The notes under the pieces were generated by a model that had not been told where the DNA came from, did not search any database, and saw only the letters and a program-made list of their open reading frames with translations. From assembly GCF_035984545.1 (NCBI RefSeq), contig NZ_JAXCHP010000001.1, positions 1,860,001 to 1,924,000 of the forward strand: a stretch of DNA of 64,000 nucleotides, written 5' to 3'. The stretch comes from Cryobacterium sp. GrIS_2_6 (lineage in GTDB: Bacteria; Actinomycetota; Actinomycetes; Actinomycetales; Microbacteriaceae). How positions within the stretch are numbered: the stretch's first letter is position 1; every line of letters begins with the position of its first letter. Shown in pieces: positions 52,731 to 61,175 of the stretch. Made by a program: the position numbers and the translations under genes.

Positions 52731-53156
52731 GTGTTCGGGTTGTTCTTGATGCCGTTCTTGGCCATGGGATTCCGCGACAGCCCGTTCGTGCCCATCGCGC
52801 TAATCACCATCGTCGTCCTATTCATGGGGACTACGGCGGTCGGATTTTACGGGTTGTACGCCTTCGGCCGGGATGTGCGAAAGGACCTCGCGACCGCAGG
52901 ATTCCCCACCGATCGAAGGGCGCCGATGCAATATCCGCGCCTCTTTGAGCAGTGGCTGGACAGAAATGTATTGACGTCTGAAACCGTCGTCAGTGTCGGA
53001 AATGCACTTTACGGCGAGCACGACGACACACACACATTCGCTCTGTCGACGAACAGGCCTGAGCCGGGTGGGGTTGGAAGTGATGGCAAAGCCCATTCCC
53101 CAGGCGCGTGCCCGATCCGATCTCGCCTGCTTGGGCATCACCCCGAAATCAAGTGA
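52731..53156 (+). CDS. small membrane protein, possibly truncated
   Basis: Two helices (FLMPFLAMGFRDSPFVPIAL; TIVVLFMGTTAVGFYGLYAF) then a soluble part RDVRKDLATAGFPTDRRAPM and RLFEQWLDRNVLTSETVVSV. The last 35 residues look random, so the gene may be cut near 53050. GTG at 52731 has no good ribosome site, and the frame before it holds a possible missing N-terminus. Function unknown. Confidence 0.4.
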   Translation: MFGLFLMPFLAMGFRDSPFVPIALITIVVLFMGTTAVGFYGLYAFGRDVRKDLATAGFPTDRRAPMQYPRLFEQWLDRNVLTSETVVSVGNALYGEHDDTHTFALSTNRPEPGGVGSDGKAHSPGACPIRSRLLGHHPEIK

Positions 53157-53844
53157 GTTGTCGAAGTCACGGGCTGCGACAAGGGTGAGCTGCTCACGGA
53201 ACGGTCAAGTTCCTGAGCGAGCCAATGCCCGCGCCTATCGAAAGCAACGGTTGAAATAAGTCGCGGTCGTTCGGTGCGGAAGATGAATTTATCCGCTTCC
53301 CGGTTCACGATTCGGTCGGAATCCGCGGTGCAGTAGTAGGTGACCTTCGATATCCCATCCTGAGTGAGGCGCCTCGAGTGATTCTCGTGGATCAGTTTGT
53401 ACCGCGACGCGGACTTCGCCGTCAGCTCGACTTCGACGAGCTCCACACTATCGCCATAGTTTGCAACGCCGTCGGCCTGGTGGTCGAGCATGCCGACTGG
53501 CCGTCGGTCGCGCTGCCAGGTGTAGCCGAGAGCGAGATATCGGGCCGATACCGTCGCGACGGCGACCTCGTGCCGCGTGGTTTGCCGGAACAGGTTTGGC
53601 GGCTGTCTCCCGACCGCGTCGTGCGTCGCCCAGACGATCGACGCACCGTGGAATGTCGGCCTTGCCCGGGCAACGAGACCGGCCTCGACCATCCGCATGA
53701 TCCAGTGTTGGGCCTTCCTCGTGCTGATCGGCTCCGCTGAACCCAGCATCGCGCCCAGTGCCACCGGATCGCATCGACCTCAGCCAGACGCACCGTGCCA
53801 GGCCAGTGGATCATCGCCAGATCACGCTCTGTCACCTGCACCAT
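53138..53844 (-). pseudogene. replication-relaxation (Replic_Relax) family protein, frameshifted
   Basis: From ATG 53844: VQVTERDLAMIHWPGTVRLA, then a one-base shift near 53765 (missing G in a CCGG run) to VALGAMLGSAEPISTRKAQH, WIMRMVEAGLVARARP, and later ALGYTWQRDRRPVGMLDH, VELVEVELTAKSASRYKLIH. The order (winged helix, then a PD-(D/E)XK-like ExELT core) matches plasmid and ICE-borne replication-relaxation proteins. If the shift is a sequencing error the protein is about 235 aa and complete. Its leader is interrupted by an IS21 element. Confidence 0.65.
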
Positions 53845-53964
53845 GCCGCTTGGCGAGTAGTCGTAGTTGGAACCTCTAGTCCACTCAGGTGGTACTGGTT
53901 TTCTGGCGAGGTGGTACTGGCAGCGGGTCGTTGACCGCCGCTGCCAGCACCGCCCCGGTGAGTC

Positions 53965-54732
53965 CTATTCCCAGTGTTCCTTGTTGGCGCGGGCGGTGTC
54001 GTCGCGTAGCTTGCGCATGTCGACGCGGCCCAGGTTGATGGTGCGGGAATGGTTCGCGAGCCGGTTCACGATCGAGTCCGCCGCCACTCGATCCGGGAGG
54101 GCCTCGACCCAGTAGGCCGGCCCGGACTGGGAGGCGATCACGGTCGGTAGGCGGTGCTCCCTGTTCGCCAGCACCGCGAACAGGTCGCTGGCGGCGTCGC
54201 TGTCGATGCCGACGGTGAGGAAGTCGTCGATGATGAGCAGGTCGACGTCGGAGAGCTCGTTGAGCAGTCGCTGGTGGGCGATGCCATCGCCTCGGCTGAT
54301 GATCAGGCGCCGGGCGAGGTCGTCCATCCGTGCGTAGGTGACGGTGTGCTCGTTCAGGCAGGCGGCGATCCCGATCGCGCAGGCGAGATAGCTCTTGCCG
54401 CCGCCGCTGGGCGAGATGATGAGCAGGTTCGTCGGATCGGCCCGCCAGGAATGAGCCGCGTATCGGCGCATCCGGACCGGGGTGATGCCACGGCCTTCGC
54501 GGTAGTCGAGCTCAGCGACCGACGCGTTCGGGATCGGGAACTTCGCCTGCCGGATGAGTTTCTCGATCCGGCTGTGTCGTCGCTGCTCGAGCGCGTAGTC
54601 GATCGCGGTCAGAAACAGCTGTTCCGGGGTGAGGGTGTCGTTGGTCTCGTCCCGGATGAGTTCCTCGAACCGGGTCGCGACGTGGGTGACCCTCAGGGCC
54701 CGGAATTTGTCGTAGTCGATGCTGGTGAACAT
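53965..54732 (-). CDS. istB: IS21 helper ATPase IstB
   Basis: 255-aa AAA+ ATPase: Walker A LLIISPSGGGKSYLACAIGI, Walker B DLLIIDDFLTVGIDSDAA, SQSGPAYWVEALPDRVAADS. ATG at 54732 overlaps the istA stop (ATGA). Intact and full length. Confidence 0.93.
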   Translation of the reverse strand: MFTSIDYDKFRALRVTHVATRFEELIRDETNDTLTPEQLFLTAIDYALEQRRHSRIEKLIRQAKFPIPNASVAELDYREGRGITPVRMRRYAAHSWRADPTNLLIISPSGGGKSYLACAIGIAACLNEHTVTYARMDDLARRLIISRGDGIAHQRLLNELSDVDLLIIDDFLTVGIDSDAASDLFAVLANREHRLPTVIASQSGPAYWVEALPDRVAADSIVNRLANHSRTINLGRVDMRKLRDDTARANKEHWE

Positions 54733-56327
54733 CAGAGTTCTTCCGTTCCGCGGGCGTAGTGGGAGGCGTCGCGGACATAGACGTCCAGAAGGGTGTCGCG
54801 GAACGCGACGGTGCTGGCCGGTTTCCGTGTCGAGGCCGCGGGGATGAGCGGGCCGGGCCGTTTGCGGTCGCTGTCGATCGCGGCCATCATCCGCTTCAGC
54901 GTCGAATACGTGGCGTGGCCGCGCTGGTTGATCAGCTCCTGGCAGGTCGCTTCCAGCCGCCCCCGGTTCCTTTTGCCGAGGCCCTCGAGGATGTTCTGGC
55001 AGTCCAGATACCCCTGCGCCTCGATCTTCTGCCGGTCGAGGACCTGCTCGATGACCGTCACTGTCGCCGGGCCGAAGGAGCGGGCGCGGTCCACGAACCA
55101 GCGCCGGGACCACAGCCCCTCGATGTCGCGGTGCTGGGTCGGGACATGCTCGGGGAGGGTGGAGTACTGGCCCTTCCGGCCGAGCTTGCGGGCGTGTTCG
55201 GAGACGATGTCCTGACCGTCGAACACTGTCACCCGTGATGACGTCAGCCTCACCCGCAGCAGCCGGCCCGCCATCTTGAACGGGACGGAGTAGTGCTGCC
55301 CGTCGCAGCTGAGGTGGTAGTTGCGGCCGGCCTTGAGTTCTTTCCACTCCACTTCCTCGAACCGGTCGCCCGGCAGTGGGCCCAGCTGGGCGGCTTCCTC
55401 GGCCTGAAATACCTCCCACCGGGTGGTGTCGTTCGCCCGGCGGATGTCATGGTTGATCTCCTTCACCCGCACTGCGATCTCGGCGTTCAACTCGCCGAGG
55501 GTGGTGAAGACATCCTCGGCGAGGTAGCCGATGACGCGTTTGTTCACGACGTTCACCGCCGATTCCACGGCCGCCTTGTCACGCGGGCGGCGAACTCGGG
55601 CGGGAACGACCGCGGTGCCGTAGTGGTCGGCGAGCTGCTGGTAGCGGGCGTTGACGATCCGTTCCGTGTCTCCCTGGGTGCGCCGGTGGGTCGCGGTGGT
55701 GGGATTGTCCGGGACGAGGATCTGCGGGACGCCGCCGAAGAAAGAGAACGCCCTCACGTGGGCGTCAAGCCAGGCCTCGGACTTCATGTTCGTCGTCGCG
55801 TGGCAGAACAGCGCCCCGGAAAACGGCAGCACCGCCAGGAACAGATAGGCGCGGGTGGTCTCACCGGTGACCGCGTCCGCCAGGTCGATGGTGTCGCCGG
55901 CCCAGTCGATGAGCATCGCCCGGCCGGGCTCGTGCTGCAGCGTCGCGACCAGGTCATTGGTCCGCAGGTGCTCACCGAACAGGTGGCAGTACTGCGCATA
56001 CCCATACTTCTTGCTCTGCCCGCTGACACCGACATACTTGCGCCAGCTCTGCTGCAGGGTGAAGTGCCGGTTGGCTTTCATCGACCGCAGCACGGCGGGA
56101 AAGTCCGGGGCCTCGTACTCGTCAGAGACCCGTTTACGCCCGTCGGGGAAGAGCGCCTGAATGTCGGTGTCGGTCATCGATTCCGCCGACCCCGCCGTGA
56201 TGCTGCGAGCGGTGATGGTCTTCTTCACCGCCGAGATGTCGCGCCGGGAGCACCCGACGATCTCGACGATCTCGTTGTAGCTGCGCCCCTGGAGCACGAG
56301 CTCCATGATCTTCCGGTAGTTGGCCAT
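54732..56327 (-). CDS. istA: IS21 transposase IstA
   Basis: 531-aa transposase: N-terminal HTH QGRSYNEIVEIVGCSRRDIS, integrase core MLIDWAGDTIDLADAVTGE, LVPDNPTTATHRR and PRDKAAVESAVNVVNKRVIG, then C-terminal DGQHYSVPFKMAGRLLRVRL. Intact. ATG at 56327. Confidence 0.94.
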   Translation of the reverse strand: MANYRKIMELVLQGRSYNEIVEIVGCSRRDISAVKKTITARSITAGSAESMTDTDIQALFPDGRKRVSDEYEAPDFPAVLRSMKANRHFTLQQSWRKYVGVSGQSKKYGYAQYCHLFGEHLRTNDLVATLQHEPGRAMLIDWAGDTIDLADAVTGETTRAYLFLAVLPFSGALFCHATTNMKSEAWLDAHVRAFSFFGGVPQILVPDNPTTATHRRTQGDTERIVNARYQQLADHYGTAVVPARVRRPRDKAAVESAVNVVNKRVIGYLAEDVFTTLGELNAEIAVRVKEINHDIRRANDTTRWEVFQAEEAAQLGPLPGDRFEEVEWKELKAGRNYHLSCDGQHYSVPFKMAGRLLRVRLTSSRVTVFDGQDIVSEHARKLGRKGQYSTLPEHVPTQHRDIEGLWSRRWFVDRARSFGPATVTVIEQVLDRQKIEAQGYLDCQNILEGLGKRNRGRLEATCQELINQRGHATYSTLKRMMAAIDSDRKRPGPLIPAASTRKPASTVAFRDTLLDVYVRDASHYARGTEEL

Positions 56328-56499
56328 ACTGCCTCCGTCTCATCGAAGCAGCGACACCGTTGTGCCCCCGCTTCGACTAGAGAATCGGAAAAGGTCAGGC
56401 CGTACCAACTACCCAGAACGAGGGGTACCAACTACGTGGACTGAAGGTACCAACAAGGGCTACTCGCCACCGCTCCCCGTCCCTCACAACTTCAGCCGC

Positions 56500-56605
56500 T
56501 CACCCGTTTTTTCTTCATGTTTTTTCTCTTTGTTTTTTCTTTTTCTTTCATTCATATTTCTTTCATCTACCTCTGACTCTTTCCCTGTCCCACCACCTCC
56601 CCTTT
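56500..56605 (+). other. polypyrimidine tract
   Basis: Over roughly 100 bp the plus strand is almost only T and C (runs such as TTTTTTCTTC and CTTTTTCTTTC), far below local GC content and unlike coding DNA. It lies about 30 bp past the IS21 target duplication, in what was the leader of the replication-relaxation gene. Easily melted or triplex-forming DNA of this kind is seen at plasmid origins and transfer origins. Confidence 0.6.
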
Positions 56606-56687
56606 GCTTCCCAACCCCCCACACAATGCCGTTGAGTGTGGGGGGGGGTTGGGAAGCGAGCGCAGCGAGGGGGTGGCGGTGGGACAG
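56585..56687. repeat. large imperfect hairpin, candidate oriT or origin
   Basis: Outer arms CTGTCCCACC (56585-56594) and GGTGGGACAG (56678-56687); inner arms GCTTCCCAACCCCCCACAC (56606-56624) and its complement at 56636-56657 with three extra Gs; 11-nt loop. The whole structure spans 103 nt. A second repeat, TCGTTTACC / GGTAAACGA, follows at 56709-56745. No T run, so a simple terminator is less likely. Position next to a replication-relaxation gene suggests a cis site for replication or conjugation. Confidence 0.5.
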
Positions 56688-56845
56688 GAAAAGAGTGCCC
56701 TCGGGTAGTCGTTTACCTATTCGCTCTCGATGACGGGGTAAACGACCGGCCAGACGAATGCGCGCACGCCGCCGCGACATTCTGAAGGCCCGCTCGTCCT
56801 GACAACGCCGACACCGTGGCTGGCGCGAGTACTCCCGGCGAATGC

Positions 56846-57484
56846 CTACTCCGTCGAGCCGCGCAGGCCTTGGACCTTCGCTTCGATTGTTTCTATGTGC
56901 CGGCCATGCCCGAGCCCAATCACTGAACCGAATCCGCGTCGGACGATAAGCGGGACGACCACAGAATGGTCTCCCCTTGTGTCGAACGACAGCTGGAGGG
57001 TGGGCGTCGTGCTGCTGAAGATCGCCGTCATCACGAGACGAATGTCTCTGACGTCGCTCCAGCGGAGGTCGAAGAGTCGGACGCTGTTCCCCTCTCGTGA
57101 GGACTGCCAAACGCTGATGCCCGTTGAGGTCACGCCAAGAGCGGCAGCCCATTCGAAGACGACCTCCCCACCAGGAGTCTCGAGGGCCTTCCTCGAGTCT
57201 GCTGTCTGGGCGACGTAGACGACCAGGGCGTCGGGCTCGCTGGCCTGGATCGCTGCGAGAGTGGCCGCGTCTTGCCGTCGGGTGCCCATTGCTCTAACGA
57301 GGACCACGTAGAGCACAACCATTGCGACTGTGAAGCCGCCGATGATGGCGACTGGAATAAGCACGTCTGCCCCAGTGGGTGGCGGACCCGATGCGGCCGC
57401 CAATATGAGTCGACCGCCCACAAGGATGACACCAAGCGCGAGCAAGCCGTCCCACCAGAACCATCGACGCTTCACATACGGCAT
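56846..57484 (-). CDS. membrane protein with C-terminal PH-like domain
   Basis: 212 aa from ATG 57484. Two helices (GLLALGVILVGGRLILAAAS; LIPVAIIGGFTVAMVVLYVV) then a soluble domain: TLAAIQASEPDALVVYVAQT, WAAALGVTSTGISVWQSS, LRWSDVRDIRLVMTAIFSST, PTLQLSFDTRGDHSVVVPLI. The alternating strands, W-S-D-V element and closing helix (IETIEAKVQGL) suggest a PH/bPH-like fold. The C-terminal domain is related to that of the protein at 58474-59523. A longer TTG start at 57538 exists; GGGAGG sits 11 nt before the ATG. Confidence 0.75.
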   Translation of the reverse strand: MPYVKRRWFWWDGLLALGVILVGGRLILAAASGPPPTGADVLIPVAIIGGFTVAMVVLYVVLVRAMGTRRQDAATLAAIQASEPDALVVYVAQTADSRKALETPGGEVVFEWAAALGVTSTGISVWQSSREGNSVRLFDLRWSDVRDIRLVMTAIFSSTTPTLQLSFDTRGDHSVVVPLIVRRGFGSVIGLGHGRHIETIEAKVQGLRGSTE

Positions 57485-57568
57485 GCCGTTCGTTTCCCTC
57501 CCGATTGCGACTCGTTGCCCGTCACGTCGGCCGGCCAAACTGAATTGTCAGCGGGCCAAGCCACGTCG

Positions 57569-57712
57569 TCAGCCAGTATGCGCCGTCGCAATGACCGTGA
57601 TCACAACCACCGCGATCGTGAACACGGCAACGATCAGCCAGCCCTGCCACGTTCGCGGACCCCATCCGCCACCCAGTTTCTTCGGACCAAACCACGGTTC
57701 ATGTTCCGCCAC
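57569..57712 (-). CDS. small membrane protein, 47 aa
   Basis: GTG 57712 with GAGGGGG 5 nt upstream. Sequence: charged start AEHEPWFGPKKLGGGWGPRT, then WQGWLIVAVFTIAVVVITVI as a single helix and a short tail. The WFGPK...GWGPRTWQGW pattern occurs in unnamed small proteins of Actinobacteria. Upstream of, and in the same direction as, the PH-like membrane protein gene. Confidence 0.6.
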   Translation of the reverse strand: MAEHEPWFGPKKLGGGWGPRTWQGWLIVAVFTIAVVVITVIATAHTG

Positions 57713-57922
57713 TGCGTCCCCCTCGAGCTCGAATATCGCCACTCCTGCTCAGCGCGGTGCAATCTTGTCAGTCATCGCCGAAATGATCCCGAGCGACACG
57801 GCGGCCCCACCTATTGCGCGCCCGGACCAACGACCATCCCGTTCTCTTATCGCATCCGGCGCCGAAGCGAGGCGCCAGAGCGACACGCTGAGCCATTCGA
57901 CGGTCGCCGGTATGCTGCGCAG

Positions 57923-58401
57923 ATGGGGAAGCGTAGATCGCTGGCGGATCGAATCCAGGCACGATTCGATTCGATCCCGCTCCCCGCGAGCTCCCCACAC
58001 CGCACTCAGCGCCCTGTCAGCGCGCGAGACCGACGGGTAAAACGGTTCGCGCTCATCAGTCTCGCCATCTTTGCTTTCGGAATGTCATTCATGCTGATGA
58101 CCTATGGAGTGGCGGCCGGGATCTGGTGGAAAGACTCTTCCGCTGCAACCTGCACCGTGAACGCAACGTCGCACCACGACACCTATGGAAATCCGGCTTC
58201 CTGGGCGTGGTCTACGACGTTGACACCACCTGCGGGCCCCTGCAAGTCACCGGCGGAGGCGCGCTCAGCGAGAAGGAAGCGGAAACCCTCGGTGAGTCCA
58301 TCCGATCGGGAAACGAGTACCAATTCGAGCTTCGAGGCTGGATCGGATGGCCCAACGAACGCAGGGCCATCGTCGCGGTAACCGGCGTGACTCGCCACTA
58401 A
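57923..58401 (+). pseudogene. membrane-anchored protein, frameshifted
   Basis: From ATG 57923: basic N-terminus GKRRSLADRIQARFDSIPLP, helix FALISLAIFAFGMSFMLMTY, then external ATCTVNATSHHDTYGNP. At about 58190, in an AAA run, a missing base shifts the frame to SGFLGVVYDVDTTCGPLQV, SEKEAETLGESIRSGNEYQF and ELRGWIGWPNERRAIVAVTG. The joined protein (about 158 aa, two Cys) resembles single-pass actinobacterial proteins with a TC..DC extracellular domain. It could be intact if the indel is a sequencing error. Confidence 0.6.
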
Positions 58402-58473
58402 ATAGTTCTTTTGGTCAGGTATTCCATACCCTACGATCTGCACGCGGGCCGCTTCACCAGAGCCCCCAACACT

Positions 58474-59523
58474 TCAGCGCGAATCCGTTCCAGGCTTAAG
58501 ACGAAGGCCTTCAAGACGCCTTGCGATTTCGGCAACATAGTGCCGACTCGCCGGAAACATTCCTCCTCCGCGGGGCGTCCGCAATACGAGCGTCGCCCGG
58601 CCTCCCTGGATCGAGCTACTGCTCACCCGAATCACCAAAGCGGGCAACGATCTCATCCCAGCCTCGACCCAACCGACCGTGCATTCTGCTACCTCGTTCC
58701 AGCCCACCGTCACCGGTTCGGACTCGATCCGCTCCACAAAGGTCACTCCTGTGTCGCTAGCGACGAGAGCCAAAGTAGTGGACTTCGACCGCGCAATGAG
58801 TTTGTCGGTCGTCTCCATCTTTGGACCAGGCACGAAGGACAGCGTAGGGAATGCGTCGCAAATCAGTGCGTTCGGGAATTGGGCACCGAGCGCAGCCAGG
58901 GTGGACTTCCTTCGACTGATCCACACACCGCGGACGGTCAGCCACACAACTACGCTGAGAACGGTCACGCCAAGCAAAGAATAGCCGGGAAGGACTGCTG
59001 TTTTCGAACCATCAGAAGCCTGCGCGACCAGTCGGCTCGACTGCAGAAGAACAAATGCAGCACCGGTGACTGCGACTCCAAGGGTCGCAGCGAACGCTGC
59101 ATTCCGCTTAGTCCACACTCTTGGCGGTGCCACGATTGCCCCCTGCCACTTGCGTAGCGCCTTCAGCGATCGCACCTGCGGATAAGGATCGCTGGCCGCA
59201 CGGATCACATCGCCCGTTTCGGGATCGCGCTGCTCGAGCTGCTGATATGCGTTGAACAGGGTCGTGTATCCCGACCGGATTTCACGATTGTTTTTCCGAT
59301 AGAAGGGGATTCCCACAGCGAAGAGGGATCCAAAGACGTACGCGCCCCAAAACCCCAGCAGCGTGACGAGAACCGACTTGTCCACGCGACCAGCGAACGC
59401 CAGCACAGCCGAACCGAGAGCCGCGAACATCGGGACCACCATAAAAATGGTCAGCCGAAGGCTGATCTCCCCATATGCGTATGCGGTTCGTCCTGGCAGT
59501 AGCCGTGCGGACTCACTGCTCAT
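58474..59523 (-). CDS. membrane protein with C-terminal PH-like domain
   Basis: 349 aa. Four helices in two pairs (LTIFMVVPMFAALGSAVLAF; LVTLLGFWGAYVFGSLFAV; then FAATLGVAVTGAAFVLLQSS; LLGVTVLSVVVWLTVRGVW), with a cytoplasmic REIRSGYTTLFNAY segment between the pairs. The C-terminal domain (STLAALGAQFPNALICDAFP, ALVASDTGVTFVERI, VGWNEVAECTV, LPALVIRVSS) matches the layout of the 56846-57484 protein. ATG 59523 has GGGGGA 5 nt upstream. Function unknown. Confidence 0.8.
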   Translation of the reverse strand: MSSESARLLPGRTAYAYGEISLRLTIFMVVPMFAALGSAVLAFAGRVDKSVLVTLLGFWGAYVFGSLFAVGIPFYRKNNREIRSGYTTLFNAYQQLEQRDPETGDVIRAASDPYPQVRSLKALRKWQGAIVAPPRVWTKRNAAFAATLGVAVTGAAFVLLQSSRLVAQASDGSKTAVLPGYSLLGVTVLSVVVWLTVRGVWISRRKSTLAALGAQFPNALICDAFPTLSFVPGPKMETTDKLIARSKSTTLALVASDTGVTFVERIESEPVTVGWNEVAECTVGWVEAGMRSLPALVIRVSSSSIQGGRATLVLRTPRGGGMFPASRHYVAEIARRLEGLRLKPGTDSR

Positions 59524-59729
59524 CTTTGTCCCCCGTGGTCTGCCAATACCCCTCTATTGCATTTGGCGATCTCAGTGTATGTCGCCGTCGTCGACCCCAG
59601 ACCAGTGGACTCTTCCCCGCCCGGCTCCGTTGTCGAGAGTTGTCCACAGGTCTCGTTCGCGCGCGCGTACTGCTTATGTTCTGTTATTTGCGGGTTTGGG
59701 GGCCAGTGATTATTGCCTTCGGGGGCCAT

Positions 59730-60583
59730 CGCCCGATGGACTCAGCGCCTCAATCAAAGGCATCGTCATCCTCACCGGATCGATCTTTAAATACGCAATG
59801 CGGCACCACTGGACGACGGCAAACCCGGTCGACGGCGTCGATCGACCGAAGGCGACGAAGAAACCGATGGTGATTCTGGGCCACGCTGAAGTCGAGCGCC
59901 TGGCGGCATCAGCCAAGCGTCTCACGGAGGACCAGACCGATCGCGCCTTGGTCCTCACGCTTGGTTATGTCGGCCTCCGGATCAACGAAGCCCTCGCACT
60001 TCAGGTTGGCAAGCTTGATCTCGATGCCCGTCGCGCCACGATCATGCAGACCTGGTCTCAGGGCGCAACCCGCTACCTCGGCACCCCGAAGTCGGGCAAG
60101 GCGCGCACTGTGTCGCTGCCCGGGTTGCTGGTCGCCGAGCTGCGGCCACTGGTTGAGGGCCAGCCGCCTGACGCGTTTGTCTTTCGTGCGGCCCGAGGCG
60201 GCGACATACACGAGTCGAACTGGCGAGGGCGAGTCTGGGCCAAAGCCGTCACTCTAGCTGGTCTGGAGTCCAAGAAGCCGACCCCGCATGATCTCCGCCA
60301 CGCTGCCGCGTCGATGATGATTGCAAGCGGAGCCGACGTGAAGGTCGTCCAACTGCAGCTCGGGCACGCACGCGCCACGGAAACTCTCGACGTCTATGCC
60401 CACCTGTGGCCCGATCGCCTCGACGTGGTGTCGGACGCCGTCGAACTCGCTCGTGCCGCCGCCTTGGGCGCGTCAGAACCTCCTAGTGATGAGGTCGGGC
60501 ACCGGCGAAAGCTTAGGTGCCCAACGACTGACCCTCAGTCCCATCCGCTGCTCCATTCTGCTGGTCCGCAGCAATCTTCTTGA
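59730..60583 (+). pseudogene. tyrosine integrase, N-terminal part missing
   Basis: From about 59736 the frame reads LSASIKGIVILTGSIFKYAM, RHHWTTANPVDGVDRP and the catalytic domain with VLTLGYVGLRINEALALQVG (Arg), GTPKSGKARTVSLP (Lys), HDLRHAAASMMIASG (HxxR) and LGHARATETLDVYAHLWPD (His, Tyr). The N-terminal arm-binding and about half of the core-binding domain are missing, though the frame stays open upstream to 59363. The catalytic residues all remain, so partial activity cannot be excluded. It points toward tRNA-Pro 590 bp away. Its tail overlaps a convergent gene by 71 bp. Confidence 0.75.
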
Positions 60584-60773
60584 GGTATTTCTTGATCAGC
60601 CATCGCACGCGAAACCAGAAGTACAAGTACAACGCAGTCAAAATGAACGAGGCGATGACTAGTGGATCGCCCACTGCGCGAGGTAAGGACATGCCAAGAA
60701 TGAATGTTGCGACCGCGCCCACGAGCAAGCCGAAGCGGACCACAACCAAAATGACGACCTGATTACCTTTCAC
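60513..60773 (-). CDS. small two-helix membrane protein, 86 aa
   Basis: GTG at 60773 overlaps the stop of a 45-codon ORF. Helices VVRFGLLVGAVATFILGMSL and LVIASFILTALYLYFWFRVR, then a basic stretch RWLIKKYLKKIAADQQ and hydrophilic tail. No family recognised. Its 3' end overlaps the integrase remnant on the other strand, which suggests that the integrase frame has no strong constraint there. Confidence 0.65.
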   Translation of the reverse strand: MKGNQVVILVVVRFGLLVGAVATFILGMSLPRAVGDPLVIASFILTALYLYFWFRVRWLIKKYLKKIAADQQNGAADGTEGQSLGT

Positions 60774-60907
60774 CCAACGACTCCCGTCAACAATGCGATC
60801 ACTTCGTCTGCCCGTGCGTCTTCATTGACGACGACCTGGCAGTACGTTTGCTTCCTGCCCATCACTCCGTACAGTGCGTTCTGAGTGGTGTCATCTTTGC
60901 ATGCCAC
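60770..60907 (-). CDS. 45-aa ORF coupled to the two-helix protein
   Basis: GTG 60907, then ACKDDTTQNALYGVMGRKQT and YCQVVVNEDARADEVIALLT. The stop overlaps the next GTG (GTGA), the coupling used elsewhere in this window. It looks like real protein but could be the 3' end of a truncated larger gene. 60908-61132 otherwise shows only the hairpin at 61003. Confidence 0.4.
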   Translation of the reverse strand: MACKDDTTQNALYGVMGRKQTYCQVVVNEDARADEVIALLTGVVG

Positions 60908-61002
60908 GCGCCGGAAGACGCCGCCACTTCACGGCCTATCTGCGAAGTCGCTGGCAGCAACCTCGCTGATTTTGGATGTCGTCCTTCGCCGGACTCAGAA
61001 GC

Positions 61003-61034
61003 ACTCGACGATCGTCGATCGTCGATCGTCGAGT
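61003..61034. repeat. 32-bp palindromic tandem repeat
   Basis: Arms ACTCGACGATCG and CGATCGTCGAGT (12 bp, perfect) with an 8-nt centre; internally three GATCGTC units. Located between the integrase and the tRNA-Pro terminator. Could be an integrase arm site, a terminator or a protein-binding array. Confidence 0.6.
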
Positions 61035-61132
61035 CAACATCGCGGCTTCCCAAATTGCTTCAGATTCTTCAGGTCACGGGGTGAAGGAGGCCAGTCATCA
61101 TGACTAAATCATGACTGCGGGGGAAATGACAA

Positions 61133-61170
61133 AGCCCCGGACCACGCTACTTCCGCGTGATTCCGGGGCT
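61133..61170 (-). terminator. terminator of the tRNA-Pro transcript
   Basis: AGCCCCGGA / TCCGGGGCT arms with inner ACGC/GCGT pairing, 6 bp after the tRNA 3' end on the minus strand. On that strand it is followed by TTTGTCATTT, giving a short T tract. Confidence 0.75.
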
Positions 61171-61175
61171 AAATG

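Larger units (their letters stand above)
53851..56469 (-). mobile_element. fourth IS21-family element, complete
   Basis: Ends TGGCGAGTAG... and ...CTACTCGCCA with imperfect 33-bp inverted repeats continuing to ...AGTCCAC, plus extra internal copies of GGTACCAACTAC. A 5-bp target duplication CCGCT lies at 53846-53850 and 56470-56474. Contains istA and istB. Different subgroup from the other IS21 elements here. Confidence 0.92.

Noticed and set aside
53965..55419. A 484-codon frame that includes istB plus upstream codons
   Set aside because: The upstream part lies inside istA in the wrong frame; the ATG at 54732 overlapping the istA stop is the normal IS21 arrangement.
56585..56687. Reading the GC hairpin as an ordinary transcription terminator of the 56846 gene
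   Set aside because: The stem is far longer than needed, is interrupted, lies more than 150 bp past the stop and lacks a T tract on the transcribed strand; kept as a possible cis site instead.
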